A DNA stretch of 17,955 nt from Flavobacteriales bacterium (lineage in GTDB: Bacteria > Bacteroidota > Bacteroidia > Flavobacteriales > PHOS-HE28): positions 1 through 17,955 of the forward strand of contig SSGN01000051.1 in assembly GCA_008016945.1 (NCBI GenBank), in the 5' to 3' direction. Each line of letters opens with the position of its first letter. Position 1 is the first letter of the stretch. This document shows, one piece after another, positions 7,447 through 14,449 of this stretch. The notes beneath the pieces were generated by a model. The model had not been told where the DNA came from. It saw only the letters and a list, made by a program, of their open reading frames with translations, and made no database searches. The translations under genes and the position numbers were made by a program.

Positions 7447-9951
7447 TTACATCTCCATCTCGCTTCCACTGCCCTGCCCGGGATCCCGCGGCTGCTGGCC
7501 GCGTTTACGGAACAACGACATGTTCTGCTCCCCGAATTTCCACGTAAGGGTGAACCGTACGTAGCGCATGTCCCGACGGCGGTAGCTCTCCTGGAGCAGC
7601 AAGGGTGTGTCCAATAGATTGCCCCAACGCCTGCTGAAGAAGACATCATTCACCGAGAGAACTCCGGTGAGCTTTCGGGTGAAGTCGTGGCTCATCGAAG
7701 CATCCACACCATATTGCGAAAGGGTGCGCCCCTGCGCTTGGACCCGTGGGCTTTCGTACTCCCCGTTCACCTGCGCCGTCCAGTTCGAGGTGCGACCGAA
7801 CCGATAGTTCACCACCAGCTTGCTGTCCCAGTTGGTGCCTTCGTTTCGAATGCCACCCTGCGCGCTGCCGAGCGCAACATGCGTGTATTGGATGGTGCCG
7901 CTCAATGTGATCTGCAGGCCCTTCACCGGATCCACCTTGATCACGTTCTCCCAACCACCGCTGGTGCTGTGGTCGCCGTTGATGAAGGTGTTCAACAGGA
8001 TCGTGGTGTCCGAGGCCAGGGGTGTCGCATAGCCCGTGATCACGTCCGTGGTGTACCGACCGAACACCGAGGTGAGCCACGTGCCTTTGCCTTGGAGAAA
8101 GGGGAGCAGGTGGTTCATCTCCGCCAGGTTGCTCATCGCCGGCGCGATGGTGGGGTTCCCGATCCGCACGTTGCGCGCATCGCTGAACATGATGAAGGGC
8201 ATGATCTGCCAATGCCGCGGCCGCTCGATCTTGCGCGAGAAGTTCACCTGTACCTCGCGCTCGCTGTCCTTCCATCGGCGCACGAGGTACAACGATGGGA
8301 AGAGCGCACGGCCAAGGTTGTCCGTACCATCCGGATAGCGGTATCGGAACGTCCCCTTGTCCTTCACCTTCGCCTCGAACCAGGTCTGCTCGAAACGCAA
8401 GCCTGTCATCATCGACCAATGATCGCTCAGCTTTTGAGACCAGTTGAAGTACGCGGCGTTGATGTTGTCGCGGATCTCGTAGTCGTTGCTCAACGAACTG
8501 TCGCGCACCTGTGTGCCCAGGGTCGGAGAGGTCACCAACACATCAAGGCGCGTGTGGTCCGGTGCCAGATGGCTCTTCACGCCATATTCCAGTTTGCTGT
8601 TCTCCGAAAGTGGGTTGATGAAGTCCGCCTGGAAGGTGAGCGAACTGCTCTTGCTGCTGCCGATGTTGTCCTGTGCGCGGGGAGAACCCGTAGCGAGGCT
8701 GCCGCTGGGCAGGTACGTGTACAGGTCTTGGTCAGAGCGGTTGTCCCCTTGGTTCCGGTTGTAGGTGAGGTCCATGGTCCACTCCTTGCCCGCTTTCGGA
8801 GAGCGATGCCTGAACATCACTTGTGAGGTGAGCCCCAGCCGGTCGCCCTTACTGCCGTTGATCTGCAGGCCATGCGCGAGGAGCTCGCGGGCCACCCCCA
8901 TCGTTTGGGAGGTCTGCGTGTCCGTTCCCGCGTGGGAGAATGCACGGATCGATTGCGATACCGTTAGTGTGCTACGGTTATTCATTTGCCAATCCACACC
9001 GAGCCGACCACCGTTCATCATGCGGGAGGAGCGGCTGTCGGTATCCTGGTCGAAGTAGCCGGTCGTTCCGCCCGAACGCCGGTCGGTACGACGTGTCAAC
9101 CCGTTGGTGACATTGCCGCTCTTGTTGAAGTTGTACGACAGATTGAACGCCCAACGCCCATCCTTCACGTTGAGGTTGCCCCCGAACTGGTACCGGTCAT
9201 TGGTGCCAGCACCAGCCTGCAGTTGCCCGCTGTATCCCGGCTTGGTGCTCTTCTTCAGCACCACATTGAGGATGCCCGCCGTGGTGTTCGCATCGAACGC
9301 TGCCGAGGGATTGGTGATCAGTTCCACGCGATCGATGTCCTCGGCGGGGATCATGTCCAGGGTCATCATCGTGGGTCGGCCATCGATCAGTATCTGTGGG
9401 TTCGAGCCACGCAGCTGTACATTGCCTTCAACGTCCACGCTCAAGCCGGGGATGTTCTTCATCACCTCGACGGCACTGGCCCCTTGCGTGGTGAGGTCCT
9501 TGTCGACATGGTACACCCTGCGGTCCACTTGCATCACCGAGGTGCGCTTCTCTCCGGTCACCTCGAACTCTTTCAACACCTCCGCATCAGGCTGAAGAAT
9601 GATGTTACCCAGGTCGCGCTCCTGGTGCTCGCGTGTGAGTGTAACGGGCACCACCTGGGTTTTGTAACCGATGAAGGAGATGGTCACCTTCATCGGTGCC
9701 AGCGGGAGCTCCTCGACCATGAAGTCGCCATTGGTGCGCACGATGGTGCCACCGAACAATTCATCGCCGACCGCGGCATGAACGGAAACCGTCGCGAACT
9801 CCGCCGGTTTGTTGGTGGAGGCGTCGATCACTTTGCCGTACACCCTGCCCCGCGAAGGCATGTTCCCGCGTCCTGTGGCCGGTGGCTGTGCGCTGGTGAA
9901 GAGGCTTAACGTGAAGCAAGCGAGCAGAAGCAGGGGGCGGAGGAAGTGCAT
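7447..9951 (-). CDS. TonB-dependent receptor, OMP_b-brl_3 family
   Basis: Outer-membrane beta-barrel receptor of 834 residues. The start at 9951 gives a signal peptide ending in TSAQ (about 1-22). A carboxypeptidase-regulatory-like domain follows (about 36-119, with GKVIDASTNKPAEFATV), then a TonB-box-like EFEVTGEK (128-135), a plug domain (about 140-235: NIPGLSVDVEGNVQLRGS, ILIDGRPTM, VELITNPSA, AGILNVVLKK) and a long barrel typical of the Bacteroidota outer_membrane_beta-barrel (PF14905) group. The C-terminus carries a short hydrophilic tail rich in Gly, Arg and Gln after the last strand. It stands alone: no SusD-like partner, binding protein or enzyme is next to it, so its substrate is unknown. 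It converges with the haem-type locus but differs from its receptor in barrel type and shows no FRAP-type signature. Confidence 0.92.
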   Translation of the reverse strand: MHFLRPLLLLACFTLSLFTSAQPPATGRGNMPSRGRVYGKVIDASTNKPAEFATVSVHAAVGDELFGGTIVRTNGDFMVEELPLAPMKVTISFIGYKTQVVPVTLTREHQERDLGNIILQPDAEVLKEFEVTGEKRTSVMQVDRRVYHVDKDLTTQGASAVEVMKNIPGLSVDVEGNVQLRGSNPQILIDGRPTMMTLDMIPAEDIDRVELITNPSAAFDANTTAGILNVVLKKSTKPGYSGQLQAGAGTNDRYQFGGNLNVKDGRWAFNLSYNFNKSGNVTNGLTRRTDRRSGGTTGYFDQDTDSRSSRMMNGGRLGVDWQMNNRSTLTVSQSIRAFSHAGTDTQTSQTMGVARELLAHGLQINGSKGDRLGLTSQVMFRHRSPKAGKEWTMDLTYNRNQGDNRSDQDLYTYLPSGSLATGSPRAQDNIGSSKSSSLTFQADFINPLSENSKLEYGVKSHLAPDHTRLDVLVTSPTLGTQVRDSSLSNDYEIRDNINAAYFNWSQKLSDHWSMMTGLRFEQTWFEAKVKDKGTFRYRYPDGTDNLGRALFPSLYLVRRWKDSEREVQVNFSRKIERPRHWQIMPFIMFSDARNVRIGNPTIAPAMSNLAEMNHLLPFLQGKGTWLTSVFGRYTTDVITGYATPLASDTTILLNTFINGDHSTSGGWENVIKVDPVKGLQITLSGTIQYTHVALGSAQGGIRNEGTNWDSKLVVNYRFGRTSNWTAQVNGEYESPRVQAQGRTLSQYGVDASMSHDFTRKLTGVLSVNDVFFSRRWGNLLDTPLLLQESYRRRDMRYVRFTLTWKFGEQNMSLFRKRGQQPRDPGQGSGSEMEM

Positions 9952-9970
9952 GCGGGGCGCGGTACAGGAG

Positions 9971-10001
9971 CAAAACTATCCGGTTCATGCCGGTGTTGCA
10001 G
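9971..10001 (-). promoter_or_regulatory. Promoter of the OMP_b-brl_3 receptor gene
   Basis: On the minus strand TAGTTTTG (complement of 9971-9978) matches TAnnTTTG exactly. Twenty nt upstream lies CTG (9999-10001), one mismatch from the -33 TTG. The -7 element ends 19 nt before the start codon at 9951, leaving a leader of roughly 12-15 nt. No Shine-Dalgarno sequence is seen. Confidence 0.55.
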
Positions 10002-10124
10002 GGGGTGAGGACGTGTTCTACCGCACTGGGTCCGATCGATCAACATTTTTTGGCTCGGTCGAAGTGGACGGTGTTCAACATGCTCCAACAGGGCCTGTCT
10101 GGCGAGGACGATCCTGGAAAAAGG

Positions 10125-10154
10125 AAAGCCCCTCGGTGGATCCGAGGGGCTTTT
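10125..10154 (-). terminator. Intrinsic terminator of the RRM protein gene
   Basis: A perfect 12-bp stem (10125-10136 with 10142-10153, core GCCCCTCGG) closes a 5-nt loop. It starts 19 nt after the stop at 10173. On the minus strand it is followed by a T-rich tract (CTTTCCTTTTTCC). The plus strand also ends in TTTT, so it could work in both directions, but no plus-strand gene lies upstream. Confidence 0.88.
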
Positions 10155-10172
10155 CGTTGCTGTGCGTTGTGC

Positions 10173-10559
10173 TCAGTACTCGTCGCGACGCGGACGCTCG
10201 CTGCGGTACCCGCCACGATCACCACGATCACCACGGTCACCACCACGGTCGCGGTATCCACCACGATCGCCACCGCCGAAGCCACGGCCACCGCCGAATC
10301 CACCACGGTCACCCTCGGTGCGCGGGCGGGCTTCGTTCACGACCAGGTCACGGCCGTGGAAATTCTTGCCATTGGTGCCTTCAATGGCGGCGCGCCCGGC
10401 CTCATCATCGGCCATCTCCACAAATCCGAAGCCACGGCTGCGGTTGGTGGCTTTGTCCATGATGATCTTGGCGGAGGTCACTTCCCCAAAGGGAGAGAAC
10501 AGCTCGTGGAGATCCTGGTCCTTTACAGAGTAAGGCACGTTGGCGACGTAAATGTTCAT
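10173..10559 (-). CDS. RRM-domain RNA-binding protein with RGG-rich tail
   Basis: Small cytoplasmic RNA-binding protein of 128 residues, likely a post-transcriptional regulator or RNA chaperone. One RNA-recognition motif covers about residues 1-77: RNP2 is IYVANV (3-8) and RNP1 is RGFGFVEM (42-49), with the aromatic positions Tyr4, Phe44 and Phe46 kept. Residues about 81-128 are a low-complexity tail built of Asp-Arg-Gly-Gly, Gly-Gly-Tyr-Arg and Gly-Phe-Gly-Gly units, ending RPRRDEY, like glycine-rich RNA-binding proteins of cyanobacteria and eukaryotes. The frame is open further upstream, but ATG 10559 begins the canonical domain and fits the promoter at 10641-10670. The gene is a single transcription unit with its own terminator. 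Short RRM proteins of this type occur widely in Bacteroidota; targets are unknown. Confidence 0.93.
   Translation of the reverse strand: MNIYVANVPYSVKDQDLHELFSPFGEVTSAKIIMDKATNRSRGFGFVEMADDEAGRAAIEGTNGKNFHGRDLVVNEARPRTEGDRGGFGGGRGFGGGDRGGYRDRGGDRGDRGDRGGYRSERPRRDEY
10199..10316. repeat. Short imperfect tandem repeats encoding the RGG tail
   Basis: On the plus strand this stretch is a run of degenerate 9-nt CACCACGRT-type units (CCACGATCA, CCACGGTCA, CCACGATCG and similar) that encode Arg-Gly/Asp-Arg-Gly units on the minus strand. Such repeats can change in number by slippage, so tail length may vary between strains. Confidence 0.6.
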
Positions 10560-10640
10560 GAGTTCTACTGACGGGTTAATGTTGTTCTGCGCCTGTTCCC
10601 CTATGGTCTCGCCAAAGCACAAAGGGGTCTTTGGGCGGCA

Positions 10641-10670
10641 CGAATGTAGGCAGGAAGTTGATCCCGTCAA
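10641..10670 (-). promoter_or_regulatory. Promoter of the RRM protein gene
   Basis: On the minus strand TTG (complement of 10668-10670, within TTGACGG) and TACATTCG (complement of 10641-10648) are separated by exactly 19 nt. This matches the Bacteroidota -33/-7 layout with one mismatch in TAnnTTTG. The -7 element ends about 80 nt before the start codon, predicting a 5' leader of about 75 nt, the longest predicted leader in this window. The leader contains CCCCT and AGGGG, which could pair. Confidence 0.6.
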
Positions 10671-10685
10671 GTGCCGACCCTTTTT

Positions 10686-10732
10686 CTGACTGGTCGATCC
10701 CTGTACGGACAGGTCCTTTTTGGGACGGTCAG
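10686..10732. other. Nested dyad between esterase stop and RRM promoter
   Basis: CCTGT (10700-10704) and ACAGG (10709-10713) form a small stem around ACGG. The outer words CTGAC (10686-10690) and GTCAG (10728-10732) can also pair and overlap the esterase stop codon. T5 tracts flank it (10681-10685 and 10717-10721). On the plus strand the inner stem followed by TTTTT looks terminator-like, but the gene ending here is on the minus strand, where no T tract follows. It is possibly a weak esterase terminator. Confidence 0.3.
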
Positions 10733-11967
10733 TTGGCGATCTGGACCCGGTGGGCCGTCCGGTGGCCCCCATCATTCGCTACCAGTACATAGGTGCCCGG
10801 TATCAAGCCCCGGACATCCAAGGAGTTGCCGTGCCCTTGGCGCACCTCCCGCCCATCCAACCCCATCAGGGTCAGGTCGAGATCGGATGTCCCAAGGCGC
10901 CGTACATGAACCATTTCCGTGGCCGGCACCGGGTATACTTCCAGGGCAGGGGCCTCTACTGGGCGTTGCATCGCCGTGGGCGCTGAGCAGAATTGGCGGG
11001 CCAGGAACACTGCTGCCAGGCTGTCCACCAAGGGAATGTCGTGGATGTCGTGCTCATCACCCGAGTATTCATGGAATTCGTATCGAGCCATATCGAACCC
11101 CAGGTGCTGCATGCGTGGGGCGATGACGCAGGATCCGAACAACATGGGATAGTTGGCCCATAAGCCCAGTGGAGCCCCCCACAGCCCTTGTTGATAGCCA
11201 CAGCCTACGATCGGGTCGCCGGTCTGGTGATACATGAACAAGGCGGGGTCGGCCGTTGAGTTGATGTGAGCGGTGTCCAGCATGGCCCCAAGGTGGGATA
11301 CACAGCCCTTCACCAGGGGGGCGGGGCCGGGGTTCAGGTCTCCCATGAGGGAACCCAGGTCGGGACGCGCATACGTGTTCACCGGCGCGAGGGCGCCACA
11401 CAGTGCCGGCTTCTCCGATCCGTCCGTGAGGTAGGCTGCCTGAAGCGCCGTGATGGCACCCGCACTTACACCGTACAGGAACGTGTTCTCCGCACTGGTA
11501 CTGTCCTGTGCTTGACGGATCAGAAGGAAGCGCATGGCTCCGCGCACATCTTGAGTTGCACGGTACGCGGCACGCACCACTTCGGCTTCGTCATACGTGT
11601 AGGGCACGGAAAGGTCGGCCGGTGGGTGGAATCCGAGACGATAGCTCACCGTGGCCGCGACATAGCCACGGGCGGCATACCAGCTGCACAGCTCATCCAT
11701 GTCATCACGTCCACCGCCAACGAAGGCGCCACCATGGATCGCTATCAACAGTGGGCGTGCGACCACGTTATCTCCCACCGGTTTGTAGATGTCCATGCGC
11801 AGGCTGTCCGTGCCTCCATCGAAGCGTACCGCTGTCCCGTAGAGCACTCCAGGCTCCATGCGCACCGCGAACTGCGGCGTGACATAATCGATGGTGGAGC
11901 AATCTTGGGAGGCTACCGTGTCGGCGAACAAAAGACCTCCAAGCGCGATGAGGTGGATCCGAACCAT
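10729..11967 (-). CDS. T9SS-exported alpha/beta-hydrolase (esterase/lipase-like)
   Basis: Secreted or surface-attached serine hydrolase of 412 residues. The signal peptide is about 1-20, ending VASQ. The alpha/beta-hydrolase fold of the BD-FAE/HSL esterase type shows the oxyanion-hole motif HGGAF (78-82) and nucleophile elbow GVSAG with Ser168. A probable acid is Asp251 (TGDPIVG), and a probable histidine is His306 or His309 in GDEHDIH. The last ~75 residues are a T9SS type A sorting domain: VYPVPA (344-349), LTLMGLDGREV (366-375), GLIPGTYVLVAN (387-398), ending RVQIAN. Several cysteines (23, 94, 190, 222, 256, 280, 327) suggest disulfides, in keeping with export. On the minus strand TAACTTCG (complement of 11972-11979) lies 4 nt before the start, giving a near-leaderless promoter. 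The substrate is unknown; an acyl or carbohydrate ester is likely from the fold. Confidence 0.88.
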   Translation of the reverse strand: MVRIHLIALGGLLFADTVASQDCSTIDYVTPQFAVRMEPGVLYGTAVRFDGGTDSLRMDIYKPVGDNVVARPLLIAIHGGAFVGGGRDDMDELCSWYAARGYVAATVSYRLGFHPPADLSVPYTYDEAEVVRAAYRATQDVRGAMRFLLIRQAQDSTSAENTFLYGVSAGAITALQAAYLTDGSEKPALCGALAPVNTYARPDLGSLMGDLNPGPAPLVKGCVSHLGAMLDTAHINSTADPALFMYHQTGDPIVGCGYQQGLWGAPLGLWANYPMLFGSCVIAPRMQHLGFDMARYEFHEYSGDEHDIHDIPLVDSLAAVFLARQFCSAPTAMQRPVEAPALEVYPVPATEMVHVRRLGTSDLDLTLMGLDGREVRQGHGNSLDVRGLIPGTYVLVANDGGHRTAHRVQIAN

Positions 11968-12409
11968 GTGGCGAAGTTATCTTCCTGTTCCCGTCCATGA
12001 TCCACAAGGCTGATCCTTGTTCAGCGTGGCGCATTGATCCGGCTGCTGGCGACGTGCCTGTTCCGGGTTCTTTCTTCCCAACACCCGTGTGCCATTGGAT
12101 CCACAGCGTGTCGATAGCAGGCGCTATTCCGTTGGATAGGTCATGGCGTATGGGTGCCCTGGCGTGCTAGCGCTGGTGAGTGGCCGATCGGGTGTTCGCG
12201 TGGGCCGATCAGATGGTCGGGCATCGTGGAGTATGGGCGCCCTTATTGGCCACCATTCTTTGAATGGCACCCGATCCGGCTTTGGACAGACTGTCCATGC
12301 GCCTGTCACAATTTCGGCCTTGTTCACTTTCATTAACGATCTGGCCATGTGACTTTGGCCATTTCGCGTGTTCTAAGTAGTGCGGCATGGATCATGCGGC
12401 ATACGGAAC
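11968..12409. other. Gene-free intergenic region with several palindromes
   Basis: This 442-nt gap lies between the divergent esterase and SRPBCC genes. Short open frames here lack any recognisable domain and I call no gene. Next to the esterase start is its -7-like element (11972-11979). Toward the SRPBCC gene lie GGGCGCCC (12235-12242), the dyads at 12253-12267 and 12283-12297, two copies of GGCCGATC (12182-12189 and 12203-12210), and TGACTTTG (12350-12357), a one-mismatch -7 element about 50 nt before the start at 12410. Confidence 0.5.
12253..12297. promoter_or_regulatory. Pair of operator-like palindromes upstream of the SRPBCC gene
   Basis: CCATTC-TTT-GAATGG (12253-12267) and TGGACAG-A-CTGTCCA (12283-12297) are both perfect 15-bp dyads. 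Their centres (12260 and 12290) are 30 bp apart, close to three helical turns, so two bound dimers would face the same side of the DNA. The two sequences differ, so they need not bind the same protein. They lie about 115-155 bp upstream of the SRPBCC start. The regulator is unknown. Confidence 0.35.
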
Positions 12410-12892
12410 ATGATGAACAACACGAAGGACGAGACCAATGTGCACCGCACGCTGATCGTTGACGCTCCGGCGGAATTCGTGTGGGCGGCGTTGAGCGATC
12501 CGAAGCTGACCCACCTTTCTTTGGCGTGGTCGCTGCATGGTGAATTGCAGCGCGGAAAGCGTTTTCAGTGGCTGGTGCGCGATAATTCCGGAGCCGCTGA
12601 AGTGGCGGCCATGGGCACGGTGCTGACCATGTTCCCTGGACAGCGGTTGCGCTATTCGCACTACGATGTCCGTAGCGGATTACCCGATGAACCGGCGAGC
12701 TGTACCACCGTGGACCTTCATCTGATCCCGGAGGCCAAGGATCGTACGCGCTTGGAATTGTGGCAAGGTGATTTCGAAGGCTTGCCGCACGCCGCACGGC
12801 TTGCCCGCGAAGCCGGGCGCCAATGGGTGGAACGGCTGGTGGGTGTGAAGCGGGTGGCGGAAGAATTGAACAGCCGCGCTGAAGCGGCTTGA
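12410..12892 (+). CDS. SRPBCC-superfamily protein (AHSA1/START-like)
   Basis: Small cytoplasmic protein of 160 residues with the helix-grip fold used to bind hydrophobic ligands or partner proteins. The opening strand and helix HRTLIVDAPAEFVWAALSDP (12-31), the following GELQRGKRFQWLV (44-56), a central GTVLTMFPGQRLRYSHYD stretch (69-86), the strand VDLHLIPEAKDRTRLELWQGDF (101-122), and a long C-terminal helix (about 128-155) follow the AHSA1-like pattern. Two ATGs stand in tandem (12410 and 12413) and either could be used; the in-frame GTG at 12380 is less likely. There is no signal peptide or membrane segment. No Shine-Dalgarno sequence is visible, and neighbours give no functional hint. 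Confidence 0.82.
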   Translation: MMNNTKDETNVHRTLIVDAPAEFVWAALSDPKLTHLSLAWSLHGELQRGKRFQWLVRDNSGAAEVAAMGTVLTMFPGQRLRYSHYDVRSGLPDEPASCTTVDLHLIPEAKDRTRLELWQGDFEGLPHAARLAREAGRQWVERLVGVKRVAEELNSRAEAA

Positions 12893-12981
12893 TCGGTAAG
12901 GTGTGGCGTGGGTGGCGTTCGTTTGGGGTTTGGTGGTACTTCTACGAGTTTGCTGCCTGCGCTACACTCCCTTTCTCTATC

Positions 12982-13023
12982 AGAACAACGCGATCGGACG
13001 ACACCGTCCGGTCGCGTCGTTCT
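12982..13023. terminator. 19-bp hairpin between convergent genes (likely bidirectional terminator)
   Basis: Arms 12982-13000 and 13005-13023 form a 19-bp stem with one mismatch and one G-U pair on either strand, closing a 4-nt loop (ACAC). It lies 89 nt after the SRPBCC stop and 133 nt beyond the TolC-family stop on the other strand. Only short T content borders the stem, so it may need Rho or act as a 3'-end stabiliser. A smaller stem (CGGTGGTCG 13114-13122 with CGACCGCCG 13128-13136) sits closer to the TolC stop. Confidence 0.6.
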
Positions 13024-13156
13024 TCGAGGAGCATCGAGCACCCTTACGACCTTGATCAGGGAATAGGGGCCTTGGGCGTCTTGGCTTTCATGCTCGCCGT
13101 TCCCGTGCTCGGGCGGTGGTCGGTGCACGACCGCCGGACCCACACGGTGGGGTAGC

Positions 13157-14449
13157 TCACACCAACCGCCCCGCCAGCCACTTCAACCGCAGCTCCGCAG
13201 CCTTGGCCTCGTACTGCGCCAGCAGCAGCCGGTTCTCCGCGTCGATCAGGCCTTGTTGCACGTCGCGCAGTTCCACGGCGGTGATCATGCCCAGGCGGTA
13301 GCTTTCCAACGCCACGTTCACCTGTTGGCGGATCCCTTCGAGGTTCGCTTCATCCAAGGCCACGCGCTGCCGGGCGGTGGTGTAGGTGGCCCAGCCGTCC
13401 AGCACTTGTTGTTCCAGCTGCAGCTGGGCCTGTTCGGTGCTGATGCCCGCCTGTTCACGGGTGATCTTCGCGGCCTCCACGGCGCGGTTCGCCTGCAAGC
13501 CACGGAACAGCGGAACGCTCACACGCACGCCGTAGTCGGGGCCTAACTGCGTGTTGCTCTTGAGGAAGCCCACCGCGCTGGTGCTGCGCGTGTAGCCATA
13601 GTTGCCGAACACATCGATGCGCGGGAAGAGCGCGCCGCGCAGCTCCTTCACGCTGATGTCCGCCAGCAACTGCCGTTGGCGGGCCTGTTGCAACGCGGTG
13701 TTCCCGGCGCGGGCATCGCGCTGTACGGTCGCCAGGTCAAGCACCTCGGCTGGGGCGATGGCATCGGCCACTTCAACGGGGGTATCCACGGCGCGGCCCA
13801 GCAGTGCGTTCAGGCGGTTATGGGCGATGGCTTGTTGTTGCCGCAGTTCCAGCAGCGCGGCGCTATCGGCGCTGAGGTCCAGCCGCGCCTGCACCACCTG
13901 CAGGCCACTGCTCGATCCGATGCGCTCGCCGGTCTCCACGATCGTGAGGCGTTCGCGCGAGGTGCGCAGCCCTTCCTGCTGCACACGCACGGCGCTGTTC
14001 AGTTGCACGGCCAGGTGGTAATTGGTCAGCACATCGTACACGGTGCTTTCCATCTGTTGGCGCAGCTCGGTCTTCCCGATGCCTTCCTGCGCTGCCAGCC
14101 GGTCCTTCGCGGCGAACATCGCCAGCCCGTCGAACACGGTCCAGTTCAGGGCCAGCACCCCGTCCAGCACGCGGCTATCGGCGTTGTCGGCCTCGCGCGT
14201 CTCACCGCTGAAGAAGGTCTGTTTCGTGCTGCTGTTGTCGATCGTGTAGAAACCGTTCGCGTCCAAGGTGGGCAGCATCCCGGCGTTGCCGGCGTTGTTC
14301 AGCAGTTCACTGGTGCGTGCCTCCAACTTGGCCAAGCGGATCCCATGGTTGTGTTCCAGCGCCATGGCCACGGCCTGCTCGGGTGTGAGGGGTTGGGCGT
14401 GAATGCTGGTGAGGAAGAGAAGAAGCGAAGAGGTGAAGAGGGTTCTCAT
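13157..14449 (-). CDS. TolC-family outer-membrane efflux protein
   Basis: Outer-membrane channel of a tripartite efflux system, 430 residues. The signal peptide ends SIHAQ (about 1-19) and is followed by the classic opening LTPEQAVAMALEHNHGIRLAKLE. Two OEP repeats follow: long heptad-rich helices at about 115-200 (FAAKDRLAAQ onward) and 325-430, with beta-strand stretches LNWTVFDGLAMF (about 100-111) and DYGVRVSVPLFRGLQANR in between. The typical C-terminal helix contains SYRLGMITAVELRDVQQGLIDAENRLL. Its ATG overlaps the stop of the RND pump gene (ATGA, 14446-14449), so the two are translationally coupled. It forms a trimer that docks on the pump and adaptor. Substrate specificity cannot be told from this gene. 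Confidence 0.94.
   Translation of the reverse strand: MRTLFTSSLLLFLTSIHAQPLTPEQAVAMALEHNHGIRLAKLEARTSELLNNAGNAGMLPTLDANGFYTIDNSSTKQTFFSGETREADNADSRVLDGVLALNWTVFDGLAMFAAKDRLAAQEGIGKTELRQQMESTVYDVLTNYHLAVQLNSAVRVQQEGLRTSRERLTIVETGERIGSSSGLQVVQARLDLSADSAALLELRQQQAIAHNRLNALLGRAVDTPVEVADAIAPAEVLDLATVQRDARAGNTALQQARQRQLLADISVKELRGALFPRIDVFGNYGYTRSTSAVGFLKSNTQLGPDYGVRVSVPLFRGLQANRAVEAAKITREQAGISTEQAQLQLEQQVLDGWATYTTARQRVALDEANLEGIRQQVNVALESYRLGMITAVELRDVQQGLIDAENRLLLAQYEAKAAELRLKWLAGRLV

Noticed and set aside
7687..8826. 379-codon plus-strand frame
   Set aside because: Lies wholly inside the oppositely oriented OMP_b-brl_3 receptor gene and its product has no recognisable domain.
10700..10721. Plus-strand intrinsic terminator (CCTGT-ACGG-ACAGG then TTTTT)
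   Set aside because: No plus-strand gene or promoter lies upstream to use it, and the stem is only 5 bp; kept only as a low-confidence dyad.
12143..12352. Small plus-strand gene of about 69 codons in the esterase-SRPBCC gap
   Set aside because: No domain, no promoter or ribosome-binding context, and overlapping frames of similar length occur on both strands.
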